A stretch of 64,000 nucleotides of DNA. Source: Clitopilus passeckerianus (lineage: Eukaryota > Basidiomycota > Agaricomycetes > Agaricales > Entolomataceae). The DNA is taken from assembly GCA_944990035.1 (NCBI GenBank), contig CALYLX010000126.1, positions 1,178,001-1,242,000 on the forward strand. The letters are read 5' to 3'. This document shows positions 33,902 to 47,920 of the stretch, in pieces; position 1 is the first letter of the stretch; every line of letters begins with the position of its first letter. The notes beneath the pieces were generated by a model. It did no database searches. It was not told where the DNA came from and saw only the letters and a program-made list of their open reading frames with translations. The translations under genes were made by a program, and so were the position numbers.

Positions 33902-35345
33902 ATGTATAAAAACGCCCTCATCGCATCTGTTGTCTTCACAGTACTCTCGATCATGTCGTCTCCTGCAACTACCAACAATATATCTGTCTCTCGCACAGTG
34001 ACCAAGAAGGTCCTGGCTGTCGAAACCCCCGAGGTTGGTTTTTATGAGCACTACGTCGTTGTCTCTCCCTAACGCATACCTGTAGGGTGACGGTGCTCTC
34101 GTTCGACGAAGCATCGGTTCTATGACTCTTAGAAATTTGTCCCCTTTCTTGATGCTTGATCACTTCCATGTCTCCAAAGGAGCGGTAAGTATTTCCATCC
34201 CGTTAGCCTGGCTAATTCCTGACATCAATTCAGGGATTCCCTGACCACCCACACCGTGGCCAAGCGACAGTCACATACATGCTCGAAGGGTACGTTTTAC
34301 TTGCTACCAGGCATTATGAATGCAGACCGACTCAAATGTTTTAAAGGTCGAGCAGGCATGAAGATTCAGCGGGACACAAAGGCACAATAGGCATGTTTAA
34401 CTCCTTTCTGCTGTGTTATCAAGCTAACACCAGCATCCAGAAACTGGTGGTGTTCAATGGATGTGTGCCGGGAAGGGAATCATCCATGCGGAAATGCCCG
34501 TCCATGAGGAAGGTTCTCCAGATCCTCGTGGCCTCCAACTATGGGTTGACCTGCCCAAGCAAGTAAGTTTTATGAAGTTCCATTCTCCGGCCAGGATGAA
34601 GCTGACAGCCTGTTCGCAGTTCAAGATGGTGGATCCATCCTACCAAGAATTGGGACCTGCAGAGATCCCAACGGCATACCCACAAGGACCAGATGGCCCT
34701 GTCAAGATTAAGGTGATCAGTGGTAAGAGCCATGGCGTGGAGTCCCCCGTCAGGCCTCTGGGCGGATGCTGGTACTTCCATGTCATTTTCGACAAGAAGG
34801 CTTCGATCTTCCAAGACATTCGTAAGCCCTCCGTCACCCTGTCTAGGCTGGAGTCCTCATTGTCACTATTTAGCATCTTCCTGGACCACGTTTGCGTATG
34901 GTAAGTATTTCAGTTCCCGAGCCCGGTGGAAACCCACTGACATACCTTGTAGTCCTGAAGGGAAAGATTTCAGTCGGTTCCAGTGACACCCCCCTTGATG
35001 CATTCCATACCATCGTGCTCTCGACCGAAGCCGATCAAACGGGAGTGCAGGTGGACGCTCTTGAAGACGGCACTGAACTTGTTCTGGTAAGTTATACAGG
35101 ACACTTCCATTGCTACCCCGCTAAAACAAATTGCTAGATCGCTGGAGAGCCTCTTGACCAGACAGTCTTCCAATATGGACCCTTCGTCATGACAAATCGT
35201 GAAGAAATTCAACAAACTCTGCTTGACTGTGGGTATCCCTTGCTCACTCCCTTGATTTCCATGATCTCATTTGTTTCCAGACCAATTTGGCAAGAACGGA
35301 TTCGAAAAGGCTCACTCTTGGAAGAGTAAGATTGCACATCAGTAA
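33902..35345 (+). CDS. Pirin (cupin-fold, iron-binding nuclear protein)
   Basis: A bicupin of about 300 residues in about nine exons. The N-terminal cupin carries GDGALVRRSIGSMTLRNLSP, then FPDHPHRGQATVTYMLEG and AGKGIIHAEMP; the His pair of HPHRG and the His/Glu of HAEMP are the metal ligands of human pirin and are all kept. The C-terminal cupin contains TFAYVLKGKISVGSSD and AGEPLDQTVFQYGPFVMTN, ending HSWKSKIAHQ. Two in-frame ATGs are possible: 33902, adding a hydrophobic stretch (ALIASVVFTVLSI), or 33953 (MSSPATTNN), which is closer to the usual pirin length. Pirins act as redox-dependent transcription cofactors or quercetinases; the role here is open. Confidence 0.92.
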
Positions 35346-35418
35346 ACAGATGTAGTAACCACCAGATCACTCATGCAATTGTACCTTTAATGTAAAGTAA
35401 AATATAACGAGAGTTGGA

Positions 35419-36888
35419 TTAGTGCCTCTTTTTACGAGCTATGCCCTCTTCGTGGTCGCTGTCGACCTTTTGCATAGTTTCCCAAAGTTCATCGTCGTCT
35501 TCCTCTCTGTCCGCTGGGATGTCTGGGAGGGCAGAGGTATTCCTCGATGATGGGTCCCAGACAACGACGGTTGGCAATGCGTTCACGAAGATCTTTTCCA
35601 CAACTTCTCCCTTTCCCGGTTGTTGCTGGCCCACCTTCTCAGGGGGGGGAACCACGCGGTGAAATCGTACAAAGCGGTCGGAGGCCACGGAAGCCAGTCC
35701 ATGCGGAGAAGACGCCAAAGAGCTCACAGAACCTGATATGCCTGCATAGATGGATTAGGACGAATTTATTCGGGTAAAGTGTAAGTACCTTTGTAGCCAT
35801 ATATGATACCTCCTGTGCGCAGGTCTAAGGCCTGGAGGTTCGAGCCGGTATCACTGATAAACAATTCGCTGCAAAGAGGTTAATAACGACGGTGGCAAAT
35901 ACAATGTACAAAAAGACTCACTGCTCGGTCTCGCCTCTAGTTATTGCCTTGATGCCATTGACCTTGCTTGGTTTCCAATCTGCAACGGGCTTGCGTGCTG
36001 CTCTAGTATCATAACGCCGAACATCACCAAATTCTGTACCGGTACACAGATGGGCAGAAGGAGAGGTTGCGCTGAGATGGGCCAAGCACGATATACGGAT
36101 AGGTTGCCTGAGTCCAAGGTTATCGGGTTGAACCTAAGAGGTCATTAGTTTCATTCCTATTTAGCACTTGGGAAAGGAATACTTGCGTTTTTTGCCCTCC
36201 AAATTTCCCCAGGAAATAGAGCTTCCCGTTTCCTTTTCTTGCTCCCGCCATTTTCTGAGTTGACAGAAGCAGAAGACACAGAAACATTGAATGCTTGCTC
36301 GAGATCCCACACCGAAAGGTCAACTTCATGACCGCCGTAGGCAAAGGTTCTGTGATCGGAGGATACGGACCAAGCTTGCAATCGGGTTGGCAGGCCGCTA
36401 AGTTGCGTGAATGCTTCGCCTTCGTTTTCTGGTAGTTTTGTAAGTCGGAGAGCACCGTTGGAGGTACATGAAACTATCTTTCTGAAAGGAGAATGAGCCA
36501 TCCGGGTGTCCGTTTGCATGAGAATACACACTTTTCAAAACCGGTAATGCCTATATATGATTGTCCGCTCGAGAGACGAGTTTCTCTCCAGGTATGGATG
36601 ATTTTTAGCTCATCGTTCTCCAATGAAAGAGCTTGTGAAGTGCCATTTGAGAACGCGGCAGCAACCTTCCCTTGAAGGAGGGTGTTCAGAGCTATGATCT
36701 TGGAAAAGGTATAAAAATTCATGCCTCACCAGATTTTGGTCTTCAACCTGGGTTATTGACAGAGCTTGAACTGCACTAGACGTTGCTTCAGCCTTGAATA
36801 TGGTCGTAACAGGAGGCGTTTGCTTTGTGAAGGAGGATTGAATGGCCTTGATATTCCCTAGCTCATCGCCGAACAAAAATCTGGACAT
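35419..36888 (-). CDS. NSA1: Ribosome biogenesis protein NSA1 (WDR74 family WD-repeat)
   Basis: The start is the ATG at 36888 (MSRFLFGDELGNIKAIQ); the frame is open a little farther but only through a TTG. WD-like blades are seen in KIVSCTSNGALRLTKLPENE, TFAYGGHEVDLSVWDLEQAF with a following SKKRKREALFPGEIWRAKN, HLCTGTEFGDVRRYDTRAAR and VSSLASSPHGLASVASDRFV. The acidic/basic tail ends GIARKKRH at 35419. The order VWDLE, then RAKN, then DNLGLRQPIRISCL and RRYDTR is characteristic of NSA1/WDR74, a pre-60S factor tied to Rix7-dependent remodelling. About six exons. It converges with pirin and diverges from RMD5 (157 bp between starts). Confidence 0.88.
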
Positions 36889-37045
36889 GGTGAACTTGAT
36901 CAAGTCATTGCCGGCCCGTAAACGAGAACCTCCACTCTGGCCACGATCACCACCAGCACACGACTGTCGTTCACCATACCCTCAGTCTTTCAAAGATCGT
37001 AGACTATTTGAGCCTACACGATTGTCTTCGACCTGAACGTACATT

Positions 37046-38419
37046 ATGGAAGCCCCTTTAAAAGAGCTTGCTAAGCTCGAGAAGCTGACTGCTGGCAAAG
37101 GGAAGGAAGCTTCAATCCAGGATTCTCTTGACTCGTTGTTAGCAGCGCTCCACAAGGCGAAGGATCAAATAGAGTCCTTTGGTGTCGATGGAGACACAAC
37201 ACGACAGCTTGCACGCACAGTCGAGCTCAAGAAGAAAGAGGTCGATGATCGCCAAAAGGAAATCTACTCGTCAGTTTCACGCCTCGGGAAGTCTTTGGAC
37301 AAGGTACTCCGGCCAGGCCTTTACTGTTTACGGCTCACATACCTTTTACTTAGAAATTCAGCAATCCTCTTCCAACCTACTCACGACTTTTTAACTCCTC
37401 TCCGTCCAAAGCTGCTCTTAGAAGGACGATAGCACTCCATTTCCTGCGTACTGGTCAGTTTGAGCTCGCACAGACATTCTTAGAGGTCGGTGCATTGCTT
37501 TTATAACCTGTCCTCTCTTGGCTAAAGTCTACGTCTCAGGAATGTAAAGAGGACATTCCACCGCAACTACGCTCACATTTCATGGACCTCCATCGGATCC
37601 TTCGAGCACTGAGGAGCCAGGACAACGGTCCTGCTCTGGAGTGGGCAGTGAAAAATCGTGAATTCCTGAAGGCTCGCACTTCTCCTCTGGAGTTCCACCT
37701 TCACAGATCCCAATATATCCGCTTACTGTTCTCCTCTCATCCACCCAACCCGATTTCTGCTCTCTCGTATGCCAGCAAAGTTCTAAGGCCGTTCTATGAT
37801 GAGCACAAGGCTGAATTCCTACGCCTACTGGGATGCATAGCGTATCTCCCCCTCTCCAAACTACAGATGTCCCCATATGCCGACCTTGCCTCCCCTTCGT
37901 TGCACTTCGATCTTGAGCCACTATTTGCCAAGGAATACTGTGCTAGCCTAGGTATGAGTCGGCAAGTACCCTTACGGGTTGTTGGGGACATTGGTGGAGG
38001 TGGAGCTTTGGCAAGGATTGAGAAAGGGAGAAAAGTCATGCGAGAACGGAAGAGTGAATGGAGCCAGACAGACGAGCTGCCGGTTGGTCCTTCTCATTTC
38101 TCAAGACTTCTGACGCTTACCAAATCTCTCATTATGACCCCAGATCGAGATACCACTACCTGCTGAGAACAGGTATCATTCAATATTTGCATGCCCAGTA
38201 TCGAAGGAGCAGGCAACAGAGCAGAACCCGCCGATGATGATGCTCTGCGGTCATGTAATCGCAAAGGACAGTTTGCACAAGCTCAGCAAGCCGGGAGGGT
38301 ATGTCTTCGTGCTTTCAATGACAATTATCGTGCTGAGCAGCCTTTTCCTCAGCCGTGTCAAGTGTCCGTATTGCCCTTCAGAGGCGCAACTAGCCACGGC
38401 GTTGAGAGTGCATTTCTAA
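37046..38419 (+). CDS. RMD5: GID/CTLH ubiquitin ligase RING-type subunit Rmd5/Gid2
   Basis: [20 protein letters not shown] starts a helical N-terminus, followed by a LisH/CTLH part ([54 protein letters not shown]) and a CRA region ([19 protein letters not shown]). The C-terminus is the degenerate RING of the family: [38 protein letters not shown] and [12 protein letters not shown], the last joined across an intron at about 38299-38354. The RING lacks one usual Cys, as is normal for Rmd5. The GID complex degrades gluconeogenic enzymes when sugar returns. Five exons; the start is clear because the divergent NSA1 start is 157 bp away. Confidence 0.93.
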
Positions 38420-38672
38420 GCCCCGGCCTAAAGACTGGGATTTTATTCAATTGGACTCTTGTATATTGTTGTACGATAGCTGTACATTAACGTATTTGTA
38501 CGAATTTATGTTGTAACAGAAACACAAAACCCAACGCTCATCACCATATGATAATATATCCCTGAATGAACCTACAGATCAAACGCAGCATCATCGGCCC
38601 GCATGCGACGAGATACCGACCCTACTCATCTAGTACCTTGAACTTGACGACACCAACCGCAGTTTCTGCCAG

Positions 38673-41158
38673 ATGACAACAACACGGGCTCCCAAAGAGC
38701 ATGTCAAGTCTGTGAAGCCATTGACACCTGTGTTACCTGGTCACTAACTCAGTACTCGATCAGGAAGGCATACGACCATCTGCTGAATGTCGGGACTAGT
38801 CTATCGAAGTTGAGGGATGCTGCACTGACCGACCGGCTCCTTCCATCATCCTCTGATTCGGTGCGGATAGCTGGGCGAAGTATTACCTGGAAGGCAAGTG
38901 TTTCCTTGCTATGTTCATACCCAGATTATAACCTTTGGTCATTTTAGCTATTTCTCACTCCAGAGGAGCCGCTTACGCCCTCGACATCTCTACCCATATC
39001 CTCACTGATTTCATCTCTGCGCACCTCGAGAAAAGAGTATACTGAGAAGCTGAAGGAACATTCCCGAGCGCCAGATGGGGTCTACCATGAAGGGGCGGCA
39101 ATGTCTGCTTTATCCATCTCGGACAAGACGAGAGTATCACGGCCTACAGAGAGCTTGGAAACGAACAACCCACTAAGCTTGCATGACAAGGTATGATTGT
39201 TCGACAACCGGAGGTGGATCCATTTTGCTCATTATCAATCTCCCCTGAAGAATCCATGGAATGACTGGTTTGCCGCCATAGAACTCAGGAAGACCATTCT
39301 GCAAGATGTGGAGAGGACGTGAGTCCCCAAGAGATCGGTTGGCATGTCCGTACTCACCTTGCTCTTTTTAGATTCCCTGACATTCCCTTCTTCCGTGACG
39401 CGCAAGTTCAAGTGCAGTTAACGAACATATTATTTCTGTACTCGACTCTACATCACTCTATTGGGTACAGACAAGGTTCGTATGACATCCACAATGATTT
39501 CGATACTAACGCGATTCTAGGCATGCATGAGATACTGGCTCCGCTATATTACGCTGTGGATTTCGATTCCATTGCAGAATCTGACAATGTTGGCGATTCA
39601 AGGCTGCAACAGATCTGCTCCCGCGAATGGATAGCTGCAGACTCCTTTGCTCTATTCAGCATCGTCATGGTTGGGCTTTCACCCTGGTACGAATGGAAAG
39701 AGCCTGCGCCAAAGCCTCCCTCACAGGGTCCCATGCAACAATGGGTTGCACCAATTGTGGAGACGTGTAATAGAATCCAGTCGAATTTTCTGAGAGGGAC
39801 GGATCCAATGCTGTGGAAGCATTTGCAAGCAACCGGAATAGAACCAACGATCTTTGGAATGTACGCACAACCCTCAGTCTTCTAGTTGTTTGACTCAACC
39901 CACGTTCCGCAGACGTTGGTTGAGATTACTTTTTACTCGAGAATTTGATATGTTTTCTTCGATGAAGCTATGGGACGGCCTGTTTGCATGCGATCCATCG
40001 TTGCAATTGGCACAGTGGGTATGTGTCGCAATGCTGATCAGGGTCCGAAACGAGTGTGAATATCATTCAGCTACCTCGAAGATCCAATTCTGACCAGTGA
40101 CCACTCATTCAGTGATCTCGGCGGACTATAGCACCCAGCTTACTGCGCTCCTGCGCTACCCCCCAACTCCAGATCAGCCTGCCTTCGAAGGAGCCCCTCA
40201 TCACGCGAGTCTTTTAATTAGGCAGGCCCTTGCGCTGCAATTGGCACCAAATCAAGCTACTGGGGCATCATGTACACTCGAGAATAACACCCTACTCAAC
40301 ATTCCGGTAGACGTCCCAGCGCCGTCTCCTCATCCGCCGCACAGACAGACTCCTAGCGGCAGAGCACGAATTGGCCAACACGGCGTATCGGCCAGCGAAT
40401 ATACCCCTTCCAGTATTGCAGAAATGATCGCGCGAGGCGTCATGGAAAGAGGAGAGAGTCTCGGAATCAACAAGACTGTTATGAACGCCGTGTCCGAGCT
40501 GAAGGTATATCTGCAGTTATGCCACCGCGACAAAGCTAACCTGCCACGAAAGCGCAATATTCCTGAGCTTGGATCCCTAATGAGACAGCCTATGCTTTCA
40601 CCTACGGCCTACCCGCTGTCTGAAGACGATGCGTTTGGATATGGGGACGACCGCCACATTCGGCTCCAGAGAGAGTTGTCGGATCTGCGTTCCATGAACA
40701 AACGGCTCGGGGAGCAGCTTTCACGGTCGCTACAACTTCTCGAGGCAGGAAGTTCTCAAGAATCACGGGAAAAAGCGATACGAACGATTGGCCAGGTTCG
40801 AGATGTGCTGACGGGAACAGGGGGAAGCCCTAATGCTGCGTCGAATAGCAACCCTTCACAGAGTCCTCCACGACCACAATCGCTTAGAGGCCTCGGCCAG
40901 CCTCGGCCATCTGTTCACTCTGGCTCCCCACCTTCTGGCTCACCTATTGGATCAGCAACTTGGCGGAGGAACGAAGTACCAGCAGGGTCATTTACTCGGT
41001 CGGCTTTTGCTGGGCGGAGCCCCGGACTACCGCTGCCTTCCTCTCAAACTCCGCAGAGCAAACCTTCAGATACGGCGAAAGAAAGTAGTAAAAAGTTGAT
41101 TAAGGGGGATGTAAAGGCTTCAGACAAGTTGCAAGACCCACTAGGGGTTTTGAGATGA
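38673..41158 (+). CDS. TBC-domain Rab GTPase-activating protein, TBC1D5-like
   Basis: A TBC Rab-GAP in about seven exons. The arginine finger motif IxxDxxR is present (TILQDVERTFPDIPFF) and the glutamine finger reads HHSIGYRQGMHEILAPLYYA, rebuilt across an intron at 39475-39521. Further conserved parts are SNFLRGTDPMLWKHLQATGI and IRWLRLLFTREFDMFSSMKL with WDGLFA. The C-terminal 300 residues are Ser/Pro-rich with a short coiled coil (RLQRELSDLRSMNKRLGEQL). The insert between the two fingers and the helical order resemble TBC1D5, a Rab7 GAP linked to retromer. The start ATG at 38673 sits in a first exon of about 30-40 nt and is the least certain part. Confidence 0.82.
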
Positions 41159-41302
41159 GAGCCAATAGAATTTGTAGGATTAGAGCCGAGGCCCGATACC
41201 CGGTAATGGGAGAATCACGTTGACTGACGTCGGGAAAGATCGCTATTGGCCGTCGGCGTATTTGTTTGGCTAGACCGTCCAACTTCTCTACCGCCGTCCG
41301 CC

Positions 41303-43719
<2,417 letters not shown>

Positions 43720-44045
43720 TTCATACATATAAAAGGTGTCTACTTGTCCGTACATACGACCTCTATAAAATTCATAGCTCTAATTTTTCGCATTGCATGA
43801 AGGCGGATTGCCTAGCCCAACCATTGAGTATTTTAGTATTGCAGAGGTACCTTCTGCTTTGTGGTGCCTTACTTTGTTGCTTTAGCACGGTTGTCCTGGT
43901 GTCAAGACGCATGCAGGCCGGGTTGACCTGAGCATGAACGCCGCGTAGGAGATGAGAATGGGTGAAGCCTGGCCTGAATGCTAGCTCTTGTCTTTGCAGA
44001 GGACAAAGTGTAAACTAAATGATAAGATGTATAAATACTTGAAAA
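43720..44045. other. Convergent 3' intergenic region, no gene seen
   Basis: AT-rich sequence between the stops of SDH1 and SPF45; probably both 3' UTRs. No RNA gene, repeat or coding frame could be supported. Confidence 0.55.
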
Positions 44046-46213
44046 TTAAGCTAAAGATCGTGCGAGATCATGTCTTGCGAAAGCACCCTCATTGTAGTAT
44101 CTTGCCCGCACCGTTCTCCCTCCAAAGTATCGCCCATCGAGCTCGCGAACGGTTTTCCAAGCTCCAGCCGGACCGGCGAACAAAACAAAGATGCGAACGG
44201 CGTCTTCTGAGTTGGCTGGCGACGGATAGACGGGATGAACGATGACTCGTTCCACCGTGCCATTTTTGGCGCACTCTTCACCTATTCAAGGAGGCTTATT
44301 TAGACGATTGAATCTGACCGATGCTAAGAAGACGACGGACCAATTTCCCCTCTCAATTCTTCATCTTCAACGTCCTCGATACCCACCATATTTGTGAGAA
44401 CGATTACCCTACTGGGGTCACCAAATCTCTCTCTGTCCTCACGGGCTCGAGCATCTTCGTTGTTGTTGATAATCTTGCCCATTCCAGCTCGAGGATTTGA
44501 GCCCTTTCCAGGCTGACTGGCACCTGGAGCATTCTTTCCTTTTCCCTTCCCCTTCCCTTGCTTCCCCTGACCGACTTGCTCCAGCACCAGGGGATTGACG
44601 ATTCCGGATCCATCGGCACCGAGACCCTGGCCTTCTTTATGGCCCCATTTTGCCATCATGCGAGCGGCGAAGTTGTGTGGTTCAGACTTCGATGTCTCCT
44701 CAGATGCTGTGTTTGATGATTCAACTGGCGCTGCCGCGGCAGCCGACGATTGCAGAGCAGCCAGAGCACCGAGCCTGGCAGCGATAGCCTGTGCAGCCTT
44801 AGTCTTCGCTTCGATATCCGAAGGTATGGGGCCAGTCGGCGGAGGTGGTACAACGGACGACATGAATGGGTTATACGCAAAAGGTGGAGGGGAGGGAGGA
44901 GATACGGGTACCGCTGGTGTAGGGAGTGGGGAGGCCTGACGTTTGGCCACCTGGGAAGACATTGCAAGGCGTCTCAGGTATGCTTCTTCGCCTGTTTCTG
45001 CTACGGGTGCTGTGGGTGCTGGAGGAGCTCTGATCTCAATCGGAGGTGTGAAGGGACTATGAGAGGAAGCAGGTTCGGAAGGACGTGTCCCCATAGACAT
45101 GGCAAGCCTGCGTTGGTAGGCCTCATCACCTGTGAGAGACATATCGACAGCAGCAGGTTGCGAAAGACCCCTGGAATCCTCTTCATCACGCCTAGACCAA
45201 CGGTCGTAGGAGCCTTTATCATCATCATATCGACCTGTTAAAAGATATGGGTGAATATTTACTTGTTACTGTTGGGATGACTGACCTGTCTTTCTGGGCC
45301 TTTCGTCCTCTGAGGGCGTGCCTTCACTGTCTGAGTAGCCTCCACTGCGCCTATAGCGTTTTCTGTCTTCCCAGCGTCGCTCTTCTGCGAGCCTTTCCTT
45401 CCTTTCAATTCGTTCTTTTTGCTTCCATTGCTTGTATTCGTAGTAGTCATTCGGTCGAAGAGGATCGTATGGGTCCAAGGGGTCCCATGATTGAACGATT
45501 GGTGCATTCTTGTTCTGTAAGAATCATGTTACCTTATTCTACGAAGTGGGAGAGGGCGTTTACGCACCTTCTTTCCCCGATTCTTACCACCTCCGCCTCT
45601 TCTCTTCTGGGAAGCCTTGAAGCCATTTACATCCTCATCAAGCACCATCGAAGGTGGTTTGACCTTTTTACTCCATCCAGCAGTGGTCTGGTCATCATTT
45701 TTGGCCTTTGTACCATCTGTTGATGCTGTATCGTCTTGCAGTTTACCTGGCTCAACCAGAGACGGGGGCGCAAACACCACTGCAGTTGAGGATATCGTAG
45801 CAGGGCCAGTCGATGTAACCGCAGCGCCGGCTGGTAACCTTGGTTGAACGGCTTTAACCTTCTGTGTTTGATTACGCCGAATTGGTGCGAAGGCGAGAGA
45901 TGCAGACCACCCTTGGAACGGAGCGAGGAAGAAGGTAGTTTCAATATACGAAAATCCGAGCTGTTGAATGAACAGAATATGAGATACCAGCTGTGGATCT
46001 GCCTCCTGAGGCTGTAGAGCCCGATGAGGGAGTAGCTTCAGTTGATTGTGCTGACGGTGCTGCCGCGGTTGCTGTCACTGTTTCTGAAGCCTTCTCAGCG
46101 GCTGGTTTTGCCACGGGTTCTGGCTGTTGAGCAGCTGGAGCCTGCGTGGATTTGAAAGCTGAGTGAGAGGAGAACTGGATTCCCCCGTAAAGACCGCCTG
46201 CTCTACCAGACAT
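44046..46213 (-). CDS. Splicing factor 45 (SPF45/RBM17: G-patch and UHM-type RRM)
   Basis: The N-terminus [20 protein letters not shown] is typical of SPF45. A Pro/Ala-rich region and a basic stretch follow, with [20 protein letters not shown] and [21 protein letters not shown]-patch then reads [20 protein letters not shown] with GIVNPL, and the C-terminal RRM reads [30 protein letters not shown] and [17 protein letters not shown]. The RYF triplet in the last strand is the R-x-F signature of U2AF-homology motifs, which bind ULM peptides of U2AF/SF1 rather than RNA. SPF45 selects 3' splice sites. About six exons. Its start is 49 bp from the stop of the upstream RsfS gene on the same strand. 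Confidence 0.92.
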
Positions 46214-46262
46214 GGTGGTGGTAGTGGGTGTACAAAGAGTATATTAGGTAAGGTAAAAGCAA

Positions 46263-46926
46263 TTATTCTTCTACAAAGTATTTTTCTCGGGCATCTTTGC
46301 TCAGAATATGGACTGCAAAATCCCCGGCATCTATCAGAGCCCAGCCATTGTGCATACGTTGCTTAGAATTCGGCGGAATAGGCAAAGGGGGTTCCCTCGT
46401 CAACAACTACGGGAGAGTTAGTGAAAGTCGACCTCAAATAAGGATATTCACTGACTGATTTGCGAACGTTTCGAACAACGGTTTCAATGGCGCCCCGGTT
46501 TTCAGTCCCTTCTTTTACCTTGGATTAATTAGCATTAGGCCATAGGTATGGCAAGCGAAGGCTAACCTGTGCTAGTACAACCCATCTCCAGACTCCTCCT
46601 GGAATATCGTATTTGGTCTCTATATCGAATATACCTCCTCTCTTTCTCCGACCTTGAGGCTTCCTTAGGGGTAGTTCTGGCCCTGGAGATAGTTGCATGG
46701 AGTCCGTGACCAGCAACTTCAAAGGGTCGAGGTGAGGTAATTGAGCCAGCTGTGAATGTAGTTCTTTCAAGACGGAAGGTGCATTCTCAGGCGGCGGTGG
46801 TGCCGAGGGTCTTTTCGGTGCGGCCTGGGGTGCAGGCACTGGTGCTTCATCGATAAACCATGGCTGGGTCGTTACCAGTCTCCGGCCAAAGGTCGGTAAT
46901 CGTCGTTGCAGACAGTGAGCAAGCAT
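46263..46926 (-). CDS. Mitochondrial RsfS/Iojap-family ribosome silencing factor
   Basis: A short protein with an Arg-rich presequence-like N-terminus (MLAHCLQRRLPTFGRRLVTT), a Pro-rich linker and a small domain ending ALIDAGDFAVHILSKDAREK with YFVEE, with the stop at 46263-46265. The block DAGDFAVHI followed by S-x-x-A-R-x-x-Y-F is the hallmark of the RsfS/Iojap/MALSU1 family, which binds the large mitoribosomal subunit protein L14. Three exons. In ascomycetes the same domain forms the N-terminus of Atp25; here it stands alone as far as can be seen. It sits head to head with SHR3, 103 bp between starts. Confidence 0.8.
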
Positions 46927-47029
46927 GAGGGTGGCATTACATAATCACGGCAGCAATTCACATGCCGGACAGAGTCCATCTTGAAATCTTGGCGGCAAAA
47001 CTTTCAACTCTTTGGACGTGGAGCTTGCA

Positions 47030-47719
47030 ATGGGCTTCAGAGCTGGTACTGTTGTCTGCACGACTAGTTTTCTACTCGGTATGTGTTCATGGACATTGTT
47101 GACTACACTTTGCTGAAATGCTCTAAAGGTGCACTGTTCACCAACTGGATAGCAGACTCGCTGACTTTATGGAAATCACCTGTAACTGACAGGAACCTAT
47201 GGATCGCTGCTTCGTATTATGCAATTCTAGCAAAGGGTCCAGCTCTGCTTGGTTATTCACTTTCCGCGGTGGTGGTCCTTGGAGTTGTCGCTCTATTGTT
47301 GAGCCTTCGTGACGGTGAAGCTGGGAATATCATGTTCGATGGTGGAAGCATATGTCAGTATCCCCGTTTGACGCCGCACTACCTCATACTCACTGAGTCC
47401 ATGCAGTCCTATTCAGCTGGACTATCGCAACCTACCTTTACTCTGTAATCCCCAGTATGTCGCTTCAACATATCCAACAGTATCCCCAAGCTAATTCGTC
47501 TCACTAGTCATCCTGGAACATTTCAATGTTCTGCCAGAGCACTCCCTAGCAGATGCCTTCCCACTTTCTCTACGCTCCATCACTTTAGACCTTGCCACGA
47601 CAAACCTCATCTGCAGCGTGGCATTGACAGGCGTTTTGGCGTTACAGGCGGGTCGGTTGTGGGTTGAGCGGGCCGACACTGATGATGACGTTCCCGCACA
47701 AGTCCAGCCATCCTCATGA
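47030..47719 (+). CDS. SHR3: Shr3-family ER chaperone for amino-acid permeases
   Basis: A small four-helix membrane protein in four exons. It begins MGFRAGTVVCTTSFLLG, joined across an intron (about 47080-47129) to ALFTNWIADSLTLWKSPVTD, then NLWIAASYYAILAKGPALLG, VVLGVVALLLSLRDGEAGNI and MFDGGSIFLFSWTIATYLYS. After another intron come ILEHFNVLPEHSLADAFPLS and LICSVALTGVLALQAGR, with a short charged tail. FTHWIAD-type and LTLWKSPVTD blocks are diagnostic of Shr3. The protein packages amino-acid permeases into COPII vesicles at the ER. The tail after the last helix is short and acidic. Confidence 0.9.
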
Positions 47720-47920
47720 TGGATCTCTATACACACTGATGATCGAGACGACGACGACTTTAATGGCATTTCCCTCTCCTATCGGCACGGACCAATAGTA
47801 AGGCTATTCAACATAGTTGGGGGATGTACTATATTATTAGTTTTCTCTATAGTGCTGTGGATTTTTGCTACTAAATATTGGTGCTACCATCTATTATGAT
47901 ACGAATAATTATTCAACCAA

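Noticed and set aside
36889..36903. NSA1 start at 36903
   Set aside because: The codon there is TTG; the ATG at 36888 directly precedes the conserved MSRFLFGDELGNI.
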